A stretch of 64,000 nt of DNA from Bacillus licheniformis DSM 13 = ATCC 14580 (GTDB lineage Bacteria; Bacillota; Bacilli; Bacillales; Bacillaceae), in the NCBI RefSeq assembly GCF_000011645.1, contig NC_006270.3:3742501-3806500 (forward strand). Direction: 5' to 3'. Shown piece after piece: positions 33,488 through 42,801 of this stretch (positions are counted from its first letter, which is position 1; the number at the start of each line of letters is the position of its first letter). The position numbers were made by a program, and so were the translations under genes. The notes under the pieces were generated by a model. It saw only the letters and a list, made by a program, of their open reading frames with translations. It ran no database searches and was not told the DNA's origin.

Positions 33488-34444
33488 TTAAGCTGTAATT
33501 GCAATCAATATCGGCAGCGAAATAATTGACAGCACCGCACTGATCACAAACGCGGATGCCGTTTCCGCTTCCTGGCTTTCAAAGTTTGTAGCAATCATGG
33601 CCGCCACAGCAGAACCAGGGAATGCCACGAGCAGAACCGCTTTTGTCATGTCGGCAGAAGAAAGGCCGACGACCATCGCGATCACAAACATTAAAGCAGG
33701 CTGAGCAGCGACTTTTAATAAAGCGATGCTCAAGGCAGGCATGCTGAATTTAATTTTGCGGATTCCGACAGTCACCCCGACTGCGAATAGGGCGATTCCT
33801 GAAGTCGTATCTCCGAGCATATCAAGCATTTTCTGCGGCAATTCAGGAATTTGCAGACCGAATAACACAAGAATGATACTTGCAAGCGGTGCAAAAGCAA
33901 GCGGTTCAGACAAACCGTGTAAAATTGATTTTCCTGTCACCTTCCAAATGCTGTCCGTCGTTTCCGTTTGTTTTTTTGAAGAACGGCCGACGGTTCCGAC
34001 GATGATCGCAAGAGGATCAAGCATCGCATTTACGACAATTCCCGTAATCGCGATTGGAATCGCAACTTCCTGCATGCCGAACAGGCTGCCCAATACAGGA
34101 ATGCCCATAAAGGCGAATGTCGGCTGTGCTGAGTTCAATGAGAACATTGAAGCATCTGTTAAATCGTATTTAAACAAAAATCGTAAAAGAAGCAAAATAA
34201 TAACGTAAAATCCAACGATACCGATTACCAATGAAATCATAAGCGGAATCTGGCTGTAAAACTTATCTTTTGGCGTTGACAAAATGCTTGATACAAAGTG
34301 GGCCGGAAGCGCGTATTTCGTTACGAGCGTACTTACCCCTTTTGCTGATTTAGCATCATAGCTTCCAAAGTGACCCGCAAACCATCCCAGCGCAATAACA
34401 AAAAATATTGGCGCAAGGAGGATTAAAATATTTAAAAAGCTCAA
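33488..34444 (-). CDS. ywkB: AEC-family transporter YwkB
   Basis: A 318-residue membrane protein of the auxin efflux carrier family with about ten helices in two halves, each with the broken-helix NxxxP-type regions (LNSAQPTFAFMG in the first, LVAFPGSAVAAMIAT in the second). It starts at TTG 34444 with GAGGAGG upstream. It lies downstream of maeA; AEC proteins next to malic enzymes often carry malate, so malate or related dicarboxylate transport is plausible but unproven. B. subtilis YwkB is nearly the same length. Confidence 0.88.
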   Translation of the reverse strand: MSFLNILILLAPIFFVIALGWFAGHFGSYDAKSAKGVSTLVTKYALPAHFVSSILSTPKDKFYSQIPLMISLVIGIVGFYVIILLLLRFLFKYDLTDASMFSLNSAQPTFAFMGIPVLGSLFGMQEVAIPIAITGIVVNAMLDPLAIIVGTVGRSSKKQTETTDSIWKVTGKSILHGLSEPLAFAPLASIILVLFGLQIPELPQKMLDMLGDTTSGIALFAVGVTVGIRKIKFSMPALSIALLKVAAQPALMFVIAMVVGLSSADMTKAVLLVAFPGSAVAAMIATNFESQEAETASAFVISAVLSIISLPILIAITA

Positions 34445-34556
34445 GGCTGTTTCCTCCTCTATGTTGTCCCTTTCAGGGACGTATTAACGGCGGCTGATAA
34501 ACGCGGTCGCCCTGTTACACAGCCGCCGATCCCATTTTTTTCAAATTTGATTGGTG

Positions 34557-34604
34557 CAGCCCGGTGACAAAACATCCGCACCCGGGCTGCCGTTTCTTTT
34601 ATCG
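34557..34604. terminator. Stem-loop between maeA and ywkB
   Basis: GCAGCCCGG and CCGGGCTGC form a 9-bp stem with about 20 bases of loop. The T-rich tail (CGTTTCTTTT) is on the plus strand; on the maeA strand the stem is followed by ACCAATC. It may therefore work as an mRNA stabiliser or processing element for maeA rather than a terminator. Confidence 0.45.
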
Positions 34605-34622
34605 TTTCCTCAGAACCTAATA

Positions 34623-36326
34623 TTAGTCTTGTTTTGCAACAATTGTTTTATACTCCGGACGCCACATGGCTTCGCGGACAGCCTTTTCGACATCTTCAGG
34701 CTGAACTTGGGCCACGCCGTCTTTAATGGCAGCTTTTACAACGTCGATCGCCACTTGAACGGATACGTCTTGCAGGTCGTCGATTTTCGGCAGAAGACCT
34801 GCACCCGGCTTTTCATGATCCACCATGTTCGCGACCGCGTTGGCAGATGCAGCAAACATGCCGTTTGTGATGACTTTCGCTTTCGCAACGATTGTACCCA
34901 GGCCTAATCCAGGGAATACAAAAGCGTTATTGGATTGTCCGATTTCGTGTTTCACGCCATTGTACTCAACAGCTTCAAACGGGCTTCCCGTCGCCACAAG
35001 CGCTTTTCCGTCCGTCCATTTGAACAAGTCTTCAGGAACAGCTTCGGCCAGATGTGTCGGATTTGACATCGGCAGAATCACAGGACGCTCAGTATGAGCC
35101 GCCATCTCTTTGATGATTTCTTCACTAAAGGCGCCGGCAACACCTGATGTACCAATCAGGATCGTAGGCTTCACTTGACGGATGACTTCCTCAAAGGAAA
35201 TCTCTCCCTTTTCATTGCGTTTCCAATCTTTCACTTCTTCCGTATCGCGCAAATACGGTTCTTGGAAATCCATGATTTGATCCATGCCTGTCGTTAATAA
35301 TCCTCTGTAATCGACTGTCCAGAATGCACGGTTGGCTTCTTCTTCTGAAAGCCCTTCAAGCACCATGGTGTCGCGGATTTGGTCAGCGATTCCTATACCA
35401 GCAGAACCAGGTCCGAAGATGACGACCCGGTGGTCTTTCAAAGACGTGCCGGTCTTTTTGACAGCTGCTAAAATCGCAGCCAGCGTGATAGCCCCTGTTC
35501 CTTGAATATCATCATTAAATGTTGCAATTTTATGGTTATATTTACTCATGATATTGCGGGCATTTTTATTTCCGAAATCTTCCCAGTGTAGAAGCGCGTT
35601 AGGGAAAAGCTTCAATGCTGTTTCGACATAAGCGTCGATAAATTGTTCATAGCGCTCGCCTTCTACACGCGGATGACGGTTTCCGATATAGAGCGGATCG
35701 TTTAGCAGTTTTTCATTATTCGTTCCGACATCCAGTACGACCGGGATAACGCGGCTCGGATCGATTCCCGCTGCCGCCGTATATACTGCAAGCTTACCAA
35801 TCGCAATATTGATGCCTCCGACGCCCCAGTCGCCGATCCCCAAAATGCTTTCGGAATCTGTAGCGACGATCAAATCGATGTCATCAGCAGATGCCTGCAG
35901 GTTTTTAAAAGCCGTTTCGATTCCGTCCATATCATCGATTGACAAGTAAACGCCGTGCGGTCTGCGGTATTCGTGGCTGTATTCCTGAATCGCTTCGCCG
36001 ACAGTAGGCGTATAGACAACCGGAAGCATTTCACGCAGGTGGTTTTGCAATAATTTATAGAAAAGCACTTCGTTTCTGTTTTGCAGATCGTTCAAATATA
36101 CGTTTTGGCGAAGTCTGTCAGGTTGACGGGAAAATTGTTCGTAAGCCCGTTCTGCCTGCTGATCAAGGCTGAGAACAGTCGGCGGCAGAAGCCCTTCTAG
36201 ACCGAGGTTCTTTCTTTCTTCAAGAGAAAATGCAACACCTTTATTTAGCGTTGGAATGGAAAGAACGTCTTTACCCCGCAAAGAAGTCTCCAAATGTCCT
36301 TCCTTCGTTCTTCTCATGTTGTTCAC
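34623..36326 (-). CDS. maeA: NAD-dependent malic enzyme (YwkA/MaeA)
   Basis: A 567-residue malic enzyme of the large type that decarboxylates malate to pyruvate. The N-terminal malic domain contains PVVYTPTVGEAIQEYSHEYRR with the catalytic tyrosine. The metal site is near LHWEDFGNKNARN, and the NAD-binding fold is VVIFGPGSAGIGIADQI. The start is GTG 36326 with AAGAAGGT 7 bases upstream; the longer frame to 36407 includes the leader. The position between ywkB and tdk supports maeA over the paralog malS. Confidence 0.92.
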   Translation of the reverse strand: MNNMRRTKEGHLETSLRGKDVLSIPTLNKGVAFSLEERKNLGLEGLLPPTVLSLDQQAERAYEQFSRQPDRLRQNVYLNDLQNRNEVLFYKLLQNHLREMLPVVYTPTVGEAIQEYSHEYRRPHGVYLSIDDMDGIETAFKNLQASADDIDLIVATDSESILGIGDWGVGGINIAIGKLAVYTAAAGIDPSRVIPVVLDVGTNNEKLLNDPLYIGNRHPRVEGERYEQFIDAYVETALKLFPNALLHWEDFGNKNARNIMSKYNHKIATFNDDIQGTGAITLAAILAAVKKTGTSLKDHRVVIFGPGSAGIGIADQIRDTMVLEGLSEEEANRAFWTVDYRGLLTTGMDQIMDFQEPYLRDTEEVKDWKRNEKGEISFEEVIRQVKPTILIGTSGVAGAFSEEIIKEMAAHTERPVILPMSNPTHLAEAVPEDLFKWTDGKALVATGSPFEAVEYNGVKHEIGQSNNAFVFPGLGLGTIVAKAKVITNGMFAASANAVANMVDHEKPGAGLLPKIDDLQDVSVQVAIDVVKAAIKDGVAQVQPEDVEKAVREAMWRPEYKTIVAKQD

Positions 36327-36604
36327 ACTAATTACCTTCTTTCTTAAAATGTTAATGAAGTGAAATAAATACGGTAAACAATATAGAATATTTGCCTTTT
36401 TACACATGTAGATTTGTCAAATATGTAACGCGCGTTTTTTGACAAAAAACTGAACATTTCCTAAAACCTATTTACTTTTTACTGACTACAGTAAGTCATT
36501 TTATGCCTGCTTTTGTCAAAATTCAAGCGATGAAAATTAGTTAATTTTTTCGTATTCTTAATTAAGTTTTTTAATTACATTAATTCCCGCAAAAAGGATT
36601 CAAT
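36327..36604. other. Upstream region of maeA
   Basis: About 280 very AT-rich bases. It contains a perfect inverted repeat (36479-36494), three copies of a TTTGTCAAA/TTTTGACAAAA-like motif (near 36415, 36439 and 36513) and TTGACA elements, but no clearly spaced -10. Malate-responsive MalR control is known for maeA in B. subtilis and could act here. Confidence 0.45.
36479..36494. promoter_or_regulatory. Inverted repeat upstream of maeA
   Basis: TTACTGACTACAGTAA: perfect 6-bp arms around ACTA, about 155 bases before the maeA start. It is a candidate regulator-binding site of unknown partner. Confidence 0.35.
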
Positions 36605-36637
36605 AAAAAAAACACTTGTTTTTACCAAGTGTTTTCG
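36605..36637 (-). terminator. Terminator of tdk
   Basis: Minus strand: AAAACACTTG, loop GTAAAAA, CAAGTGTTTT then TTTT, downstream of tdk. Confidence 0.85.
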
Positions 36638-36664
36638 AGTGAAAATCTATATGTTTTTCCGATT

Positions 36665-37249
36665 TCATTTCGGGTTTCCAGGCACTTCATGATGGTGGCG
36701 GCAGCGCGCTTCATATGCTTCGGAGGCCCCAACCAAAATGACCGGATCGTCATAAGAAGCAGGTTTTCCATTGATCAGCCTCTGCGTGCGGCTGGCTGGA
36801 GATCCGCAGACAGAGCACACGGCTTGCAGCTTGGTCACCGTTTCCGCTAAAGCCATCAGATCGGGCACGACGCCGAAAGGCTCGCCCCGGAAATCCAAAT
36901 CAAGGCCTGCTGCAATCACACGGTAGCCCTGATCAGCCAGAGAAGTTAACGTGCCGACAATCGTTTCGTCAAAAAACTGCACTTCATCGACGCCGATGAC
37001 ATCCGTTTCTTTGCTTATGTATTGAAAAATTTCTTCCGGAGATGCGATGGCATGGCACACAATGGATGTCCCATTATGCGATACAACCGATTCGCTGCTG
37101 TAGCGATTATCAATGGCTGGTTTAAACACTTTGACTTCCTGCTTCGCAAACGTCGCCCTTTTGATCCGGCGGATGAGCTCCTCTGATTTGCCCGAAAACA
37201 TGCTTCCGCATATGAGTTCAAGCCAGCCGCTTTGCTTCATGATGTACAT
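36665..37249 (-). CDS. tdk: Thymidine kinase
   Basis: A 194-residue type II thymidine kinase phosphorylating thymidine in salvage. Walker A is CGSMFSGKSEELIRR (near residue 15). DEVQFFD (near residue 92) is the Walker B-like motif. The lasso domain has zinc cysteines in CSVCGSPASRTQR and CRHHH. ATG 37249 follows GAGAGGAG by 8 bases. It lies between rpmE and maeA as in B. subtilis. Confidence 0.95.
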   Translation of the reverse strand: MYIMKQSGWLELICGSMFSGKSEELIRRIKRATFAKQEVKVFKPAIDNRYSSESVVSHNGTSIVCHAIASPEEIFQYISKETDVIGVDEVQFFDETIVGTLTSLADQGYRVIAAGLDLDFRGEPFGVVPDLMALAETVTKLQAVCSVCGSPASRTQRLINGKPASYDDPVILVGASEAYEARCRHHHEVPGNPK

Positions 37250-37284
37250 CCAACTAACTCCTCTCCAGCAATTATTGCAAGTAA

Positions 37285-37319
37285 AAAACAGGCAAGAAGA
37301 ATCCCTGCCTGTTTATCAT
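37285..37319 (-). terminator. Terminator of rpmE
   Basis: Minus strand: AAACAGGCA, loop, TGCCTGTTTTTT, eight bases after the rpmE stop. Confidence 0.85.
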
Positions 37320-37327
37320 ATCTATTA

Positions 37328-37528
37328 TTACTTAAGACCGTATTTTTTGTTAAAGCGATCAACACGACCATCAGCAGAAGCGAATTTTTGGCGGCCAGTG
37401 TAGAACGGATGGCATTCAGAACAAATCTCAACGCGTACCTCTTCTTTTACTGAACCTGTTTCAAATTCGTTTCCACAAGCGCATTTGACTGTTGCTTTTT
37501 TGAACTCAGGATGAATTCCTGCTTTCAT
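37328..37528 (-). CDS. rpmE: Ribosomal protein L31, zinc-binding form
   Basis: A 66-residue L31 protein beginning MKAGIHPEF. The zinc ligands are intact (CACGN and CSECHPF), so this is the C+ form that can be replaced by a zinc-free paralog under zinc starvation in Bacillus. ATG 37528 follows GGAAGGAGAT by about 7 bases; the longer frame to 37606 has no similarity to L31. It is located downstream of rho, with its own terminator. Confidence 0.97.
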   Translation of the reverse strand: MKAGIHPEFKKATVKCACGNEFETGSVKEEVRVEICSECHPFYTGRQKFASADGRVDRFNKKYGLK

Positions 37529-37655
37529 GTCTGTCATCTCCTTCCGCCCTGAATCCAATTCGGAAACAGAGTTATTATTCCGGGGCAAAACCTCCGGAAC
37601 GCACATGATAGAATTATAACAGCGATTCGGACGTTTTGCAAACTAAAGTTTTAAA

Positions 37656-38939
37656 TCAGCGCCTTGCAGCAGACATATTGGCTTGTTTCCATTCCTGGAT
37701 CAGAATATCGAAAAACTCCTGATTCGTTTTCGTCTTTTTCATTTTTCTCATGAATTTCTCGACGAAGTCAGGCGTGTCAGACATCGTTTTCCGGATTGAC
37801 CACAGACGATCAAGGTGCTCTTTCGGAACGAGAAGCTCTTCTTTACGCGTACCCGAACGGCGAATATCAATGGCAGGAAAGATTCTTCTTTCCGCAAGAG
37901 AACGGTCAAGATGAAGCTCCATGTTCCCTGTTCCTTTAAATTCCTCATAGATGACGTCATCCATCCGCGAGCCCGTGTCGACGAGAGCGGTCGCCAGGAT
38001 CGTTAAGCTGCCGCCCTCTTCAATGTTGCGGGCTGCTCCAAAGAAACGCTTTGGACGGTGGAAAGCGCCGGGATCGATTCCCCCGGACAACGTTCTGCCG
38101 CTCGGCGGAATGACAAGGTTATAGGCGCGGGCAAGCCTTGTAATGCTGTCCATTAAAATGATAACGTCCTTTTTATGCTCAACAAGCCTCATTGCACGTT
38201 CCAATACAAGCTCGGCCACCTTGATATGGTTTTCAGGAACTTCGTCAAACGTTGAGCTGACAACGTCTCCTGCAACCGAACGTTCGATGTCGGTCACTTC
38301 CTCAGGTCTTTCATCGATAAGAAGCACGATCAGCTCCGCTTCCGGATGATTGGTTGTGATGCTGTTCGCGATCTCTTTCAAGAGCATGGTTTTACCCGCT
38401 TTAGGCGGAGCGACGATCAGACCGCGCTGTCCAAAGCCGACCGGCGCCATCATGTCCATGATCCGTGTTGACAGGTGATTCGGCTTCGTTTCAAGCACCA
38501 TCTGGCGATCTGGATAAAGAGGCGTTAATGCCGGAAAGTGCACGCGTTCTTTTGCTGATTCAGGATCGTCGCCGTTAACCGCTTCAACGTGCAGCAGGCC
38601 GTAATACCGTTCGTTTTCTTTTGGAGGGCGGACCTTTCCGGACACTTTATCACCGTTTCTCAAATCAAAACGGCGGATTTGTGAGGCGGAAATATAGATA
38701 TCCTCTGAACTAGGCGAGTAGTTGATCGGTCTGAGAAAGCCGAACCCTTCGGACTGGATGATTTCCAATACGCCTTCCATGAACAGCAGATCTTCCTGTT
38801 CGGCGTTTGCTTTCAGAATGGCAAAAATCAGTTCCTTTTTTGTCAGTTTGCTGTAATAAGAGACTTTATAATGCCTTGCAAGCTCATACAGCTCTTTTAA
38901 TTTCATATTTTCCAAAGATGAAATGGATACATCTTTCAC
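37656..38939 (-). CDS. rho: Transcription termination factor Rho
   Basis: A 427-residue RNA-dependent helicase. The N-terminal RNA-binding domain includes the cold-shock-like EGFGFLRPINY (near residue 65). Walker A is APPKAGKTMLLKEI (near residue 180), the Q-loop LARAYN and the R-loop GRTLSGGIDPGAFHRPKRFFGAAR follow. GTG 38939 gives exactly the B. subtilis length; a weak AAAGAGTGGTG is upstream. A long leader and putative promoter precede it. Confidence 0.96.
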   Translation of the reverse strand: MKDVSISSLENMKLKELYELARHYKVSYYSKLTKKELIFAILKANAEQEDLLFMEGVLEIIQSEGFGFLRPINYSPSSEDIYISASQIRRFDLRNGDKVSGKVRPPKENERYYGLLHVEAVNGDDPESAKERVHFPALTPLYPDRQMVLETKPNHLSTRIMDMMAPVGFGQRGLIVAPPKAGKTMLLKEIANSITTNHPEAELIVLLIDERPEEVTDIERSVAGDVVSSTFDEVPENHIKVAELVLERAMRLVEHKKDVIILMDSITRLARAYNLVIPPSGRTLSGGIDPGAFHRPKRFFGAARNIEEGGSLTILATALVDTGSRMDDVIYEEFKGTGNMELHLDRSLAERRIFPAIDIRRSGTRKEELLVPKEHLDRLWSIRKTMSDTPDFVEKFMRKMKKTKTNQEFFDILIQEWKQANMSAARR

Positions 38940-39080
38940 TAAGAACACCACTCTTTTCTAATCGAATAATTTACTTTGTCTCATCAATTTCACGAAAGAC
39001 GATTAATGTATACTGCCGATTCGTTTTACCGGCAACGCTTCTACCCATATATATCGACGTATTGAAAAGGATTATAAGTA

Positions 39081-39140
39081 TGAGTCGAGAAAGAAGCGAG
39101 GACTTAACAAGAGAAGATAATCGCATATCTGATAGATGCG
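39081..39140 (-). promoter_or_regulatory. Pyrimidine-rich segment in the rho leader
   Basis: On the transcribed strand this stretch is rich in C and U with many YC dinucleotides (for example CTTCTCTTG and CGCTTCTTTCTCG) and few Gs. It resembles a Rho-loading (rut) site. Rho is autoregulated in B. subtilis, so the element may mediate feedback termination. Confidence 0.4.
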
Positions 39141-39199
39141 GCAGGATTTTGGTTCTCTCTAGGAACCAGCATGTGCAGAAAATTTCGCAGCACTCTTTA

Positions 39200-39228
39200 G
39201 TTTTACCTCATTTGTCGTACATATTCAA
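39200..39228 (-). promoter_or_regulatory. Candidate sigma-A promoter of rho
   Basis: Minus strand: -35 TTGAAT (39223-39228), 17-base spacer, -10 TAAAAC (39200-39205). It implies a leader of about 250 bases. Confidence 0.45.
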
Positions 39229-39354
39229 CTTCATTTATGATTTGACATGAAATTGATAGAGATGACCCTGTTTTGAAAAATGCCTTGACATGAAGAAGAA
39301 AAGCCGTTAGCTATTGTATCAGAGTATGAACCTTGATTCAATTCGTGAAGTGAA

Positions 39355-39394
39355 ATACAAGGGAAAAGCGGGTCGTTTATATCCCCGCTTTTCC
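39355..39394 (-). terminator. Terminator of glpX
   Basis: Minus strand: GGAAAAGCGGG pairs with CCCGCTTTTCC, followed by CTTGTATTTC. It lies 6 bases after the glpX stop; the T-richness is within the stem. Confidence 0.65.
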
Positions 39395-39400
39395 TTTTCC

Positions 39401-40366
39401 TTATGGCCGGATGACTAGGTTAGGTTTTTTCTTGAGACTGTGTCTTCCGTCCACAAACCGTACCGTACCGGATTTTGCCCTCATGACTACGCTGTGGGTC
39501 GTTCCAACAGATCCTTTGAATTGCACGCCTTTCAGGAGCTCTCCGTCTGTGACGCCAGTTGCGGCGAAAATCGCATCGTCTCCTTTGACGAGGTCTTCCA
39601 TGCGGAGCACTTTGCCCGTATCAAGCCCCATCTTTTCACAGCGTCTCAGTTCTTCCTCACTTTGAGGAAGAAGCTTTCCGTGAATTTCCCCTCCGAGAGC
39701 TTTGAGTGCAACAGCCGAGAGTACGCCTTCCGGAGCGCCTCCTGAGCCGAATAAAATATCGACGCCTGTATGATCAAAAGCGGTGTTAATCGCACCGGCC
39801 ACGTCCCCGTCATTGATCAGCTTGATTCTGGCGCCTGCTTCGCGAAGCTCATGGATGATTTTCTCATGCCGCGGACGGTTCAAAATCGTGGCTACAACAT
39901 CTTCCACATCTTTATTCTTTGCTTTTGCCACAGCTTTCAAGTTATCAATCACAGGCGCTTCAATATCGATGCAGCCTACAGCTTCAGGACCTACAGCGAT
40001 TTTATCCATATACATGTCAGGCGCATTCAGCAGGTTTCCGTGATCAGCCACCGCAATGACTGCGAGAGCGTTCCATCCGCCGCTAGCGACGATGTTCGTC
40101 CCTTCGAGAGGGTCTACTGCTACGTCTACTCGAGGGCCGTAGCCGTTGCCGAGCTTTTCTCCAATATAAAGCATCGGCGCTTCGTCCATTTCCCCTTCTC
40201 CGATTACCACCGTTCCCTTCATAGGAATGGTGTCAAACACATCCCTCATGGCGCTTGTCGCAGCGTCGTCGGCTTCGTCTTTTTTACCTCTTCCCATCCA
40301 GCGCGCTGACTTTAGCGCAGCCGCTTCTGTCACACGAACAAGTTCCATCGATAAGCTTCTTTCCAT
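39401..40366 (-). CDS. glpX: Fructose-1,6-bisphosphatase class II
   Basis: A 321-residue GlpX-type FBPase hydrolysing fructose-1,6-bisphosphate for gluconeogenesis. Metal-binding acid residues are in VIGEGEMDEAPMLYIGE and AVDPLEGTN (near residues 55-90). GSGGAPEGVLSA binds the substrate. The length matches B. subtilis GlpX. GAGAGGAG precedes ATG 40366 by about 11 bases. It is adjacent to murAB and near tal and fbaA, other sugar-phosphate genes. Confidence 0.95.
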   Translation of the reverse strand: MERSLSMELVRVTEAAALKSARWMGRGKKDEADDAATSAMRDVFDTIPMKGTVVIGEGEMDEAPMLYIGEKLGNGYGPRVDVAVDPLEGTNIVASGGWNALAVIAVADHGNLLNAPDMYMDKIAVGPEAVGCIDIEAPVIDNLKAVAKAKNKDVEDVVATILNRPRHEKIIHELREAGARIKLINDGDVAGAINTAFDHTGVDILFGSGGAPEGVLSAVALKALGGEIHGKLLPQSEEELRRCEKMGLDTGKVLRMEDLVKGDDAIFAATGVTDGELLKGVQFKGSVGTTHSVVMRAKSGTVRFVDGRHSLKKKPNLVIRP

Positions 40367-40432
40367 TCCTATCTAATCTCCTCTCACCCATATGAAATCG
40401 TTTTATGTTTTATCTATAACAGCATTTGTCGA

Positions 40433-41722
40433 TCACGAGTTTTGCAGCTGTTCAATTTCCTGGTCTGTCAATTTTTCGCGCCAGACAGTGGCCCCGAGCT
40501 TTGTCAGCTTTTCTTCAAGCTGACTGTAGCCTCTGTCAAGGTGCTCCAAACCGGTGATTTCCGTGACACCTTCCGCCATTAGACCGGCAACAACGAGACA
40601 TGCTCCCGCCCGAAGATCACTCGCTTTCACCTTGGCGCCCTGCAAAGGAGCTGGCCCGGTAATGATCGCCGATCTTCCTTCAACCTTCATCGACGCACCC
40701 ATGCGTCTCAGCTCGTCAATATGTTTGAAGCGAGCGGAGTAAATGGTGTCAGTGACAACGCTCGTCCCGTTTGCCTTCGTTAAAAGCGATGTCATCGGCT
40801 GCTGCAGATCGGTCGGAAAGCCGGGGTATACGAGCGTTTTCAAATCGACCGGTTTCAGCTCTTTCTGTCCGCCGACCATTAAAATCTGCTCGCTGCTTTC
40901 TTCGATTCGAACCCCCATTTCGCGGAGCTTGGCGATTAACGATTCCAAATGCGTCGGAATTACATTATCAATCAGCACTTCTTGTCCCATGGAAGCAGCT
41001 GCAATCATGAAAGTGCCGGCTTCGATCCGGTCCGGAATAATCGAGTGTCTGCACCCGTGAAGCGATTCAACGCCTTCGATGCGGATGACGTCCGTACCGG
41101 CGCCTTTTATTTTTGCTCCCATGCTTGTTAAAAGAGTGGCAACATCGATAATCTCAGGTTCTTTCGCAGCGTTTTCAATTACGGTTCTGCCTTTGGCAAG
41201 CACGGCGGCAAGCATGATGTTGATCGTTGCTCCAACACTGACGACATCAAGATAAATGCGCGCGCCTTTTAATTCCTCCGCACGCAGATAGATCGCACCC
41301 TGTTCGTTTGTCACTTCGGCTCCGAGCGCCTCAAAACCTTTGATATGCTGATCAATCGGTCTCGGACCAAGGTGGCAGCCGCCTGGAAGGCCGATGACCG
41401 CTTTCTTAAAGCGTCCTAGCATCGCGCCCATTAAGTAATAAGAAGCCCGAAGCTGTTTCACTTTTCCATTCGGCAAAGGCATGCTGATCATCGGCGCAGG
41501 ATCAACGACCATTTCTCCCTTTTCAAAGTGAACGTTTCCGCCGATCTCTCTCAGCAGATCGCGAAGCGTCAAAATGTCTGAAATATGGGGAAGGCCTTCA
41601 AGCGTAACCGTCGAATCAGCCAAAATCGTCGCAGGTATGAGAGCGACAGCGCTGTTTTTCGCTCCGCTTATATGTACTGTGCCATTGAGAGGATCGCCGC
41701 CAGCTATATTTAACTTTTCCAT
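40433..41722 (-). CDS. murAB: UDP-N-acetylglucosamine 1-carboxyvinyltransferase MurAB (MurZ)
   Basis: A 429-residue second MurA enzyme with the catalytic Cys116 in [26 protein letters not shown] is the N-terminal signature. It is clearly diverged from MurAA in this window. In B. subtilis the paralog is dispensable and follows tal and fbaA as here. GGAAGGAGACG precedes ATG 41722. It performs the same PEP-dependent step of peptidoglycan synthesis. Confidence 0.96.
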
Positions 41723-41931
41723 GATCGTCTCCTTCCTTAAAGAAGATAGCTAATGGAGCGCTTCATAATGAGATTTCCTTCAAACTCAAAATAAATGGTT
41801 CATTTCAAAATCTATCCAATTAAAAGAGAAAGAATACAACACATTTCAAATTTATCGGGAAGAAAAGTAGCGAAGCAGACTGCGGCAAGGTTCTCTTCTG
41901 CAAAACATTCATTTCTCTTTGTAAGACAAAA

Positions 41932-41966
41932 TGGTGACAAACGGAGGGAGCCCCTCCACTTGCCAC
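41932..41966 (-). terminator. Terminator of tal
   Basis: Minus strand: GGTGGCAAGTGGAGG pairs with CCTCCGTTTGTCACC (three G-U pairs), followed by ATTTTGT. It is about 14 bases downstream of the tal stop. Confidence 0.7.
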
Positions 41967-41979
41967 CCACATGAAGCAA

Positions 41980-42615
41980 TTATTTATTCCAGTCAGCCAA
42001 AAACTGTTCGATCCCTTTATCAGTAAGCGGGTGCTTTGTAAGCTGGTGAATGACTTTGAGAGGCATCGTGCCGATATGAGCTCCCCTGAGCGCGGCCTCA
42101 GTCACATGCTGCGCATGGCGGATGGACGCGGCGATGATTTGCGTGTCCAAACCGTGCACATCGAAAATTTGTTTAATTTCACTGATCAAGTCGAGGCCGT
42201 TGTGGCCGATATCGTCAAGGCGTCCCAGGAACGGGGAAACATACGTAGCTCCTGCTCTTGCGGCAAGAAGCGCCTGATTTGCGCTGAAGATCAGTGTGAC
42301 GTTCGTTTTAATTCCGAGATCGGTTAATGCTTTAACAGCTTTCAGGCCGTCAGGCGTCATCGGAATTTTCACCGTAATATTCGGCGCGATTTTCGCAAGC
42401 TCTTTTCCTTCTTCAATCATCTCTTCAGCCTTCAGAGAAATAACCTCGGCGCTGACTGACCCAGAAACCACTTCGGTAATTTCACGCAGACGGTCATGAA
42501 ACGAAATGTTTTCTTTTGCTACTAAACTAGGATTTGTCGTAACTCCCGCAAGCACGCCGAGAGCGTGCGCCTCTTTAATTTCGTCTAAATTTGCAGTATC
42601 AATAAAAAACAGCAT
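41980..42615 (-). CDS. tal: Transaldolase (short, FSA/TalC type)
   Basis: A 211-residue small transaldolase (ywjH in B. subtilis) of the pentose phosphate pathway. FFIDTANLDEIKEA starts the barrel, and the Schiff-base lysine is in NITVKIPMT (near residue 83). AGATYVSPFLGRLDDIG binds phosphate. ATG 42615 follows AGGAGG by 10 bases; the longer frame runs through the fbaA terminator and is not real. It lies downstream of fbaA with a terminator between. Confidence 0.95.
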   Translation of the reverse strand: MLFFIDTANLDEIKEAHALGVLAGVTTNPSLVAKENISFHDRLREITEVVSGSVSAEVISLKAEEMIEEGKELAKIAPNITVKIPMTPDGLKAVKALTDLGIKTNVTLIFSANQALLAARAGATYVSPFLGRLDDIGHNGLDLISEIKQIFDVHGLDTQIIAASIRHAQHVTEAALRGAHIGTMPLKVIHQLTKHPLTDKGIEQFLADWNK

Positions 42616-42682
42616 ATTGATAAAACCTCCTGTCATGAAAATGTCTGAACTGTGGAACTTGTTTGCGCTTTCCGGATGATAT

Positions 42683-42712
42683 GGATAAAACCGCCTGTCG
42701 CTATCAGGCGGC
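42683..42712 (-). terminator. Second hairpin/terminator between fbaA and tal
   Basis: Minus strand: CCGCCTG, loop ATAGCGA, CAGGCGG followed by TTTTAT. Together with the hairpin at 42802-42829 it isolates tal from fbaA. Confidence 0.75.
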
Positions 42713-42801
42713 TTTTTTGACTGAACGGGAAGCAAAAGAGCCTCATGCCGTCACATGGCATGTGTTAACAGCACTTCCCTCTAAAACACCAGAAAAACAT
42801 C

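Larger units (their letters stand above)
38940..39354. other. Leader and promoter region of rho
   Basis: About 415 bases with no credible gene. A 147-codon plus-strand frame over this region is antisense to rho and its leader. Going down the minus strand it holds a promoter (39200-39228), a small hairpin (TGGTTC / GAACCA near 39153-39171), then a pyrimidine-rich stretch (39081-39140) before the rho start. Confidence 0.5.

Noticed and set aside
38807..39250. 147-codon plus-strand frame over the rho start and leader
   Set aside because: It is antisense to rho, has no ribosome site, and shows no domain-like composition. The region is explained as the rho leader.
39770..40309. 179-codon plus-strand frame inside glpX
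   Set aside because: Shadow of glpX; no start signal, and the glpX product is unmistakable.
42616..42735. N-terminal extension of tal
   Set aside because: The extension reads through a terminator hairpin; the ATG at 42615 has AGGAGG.
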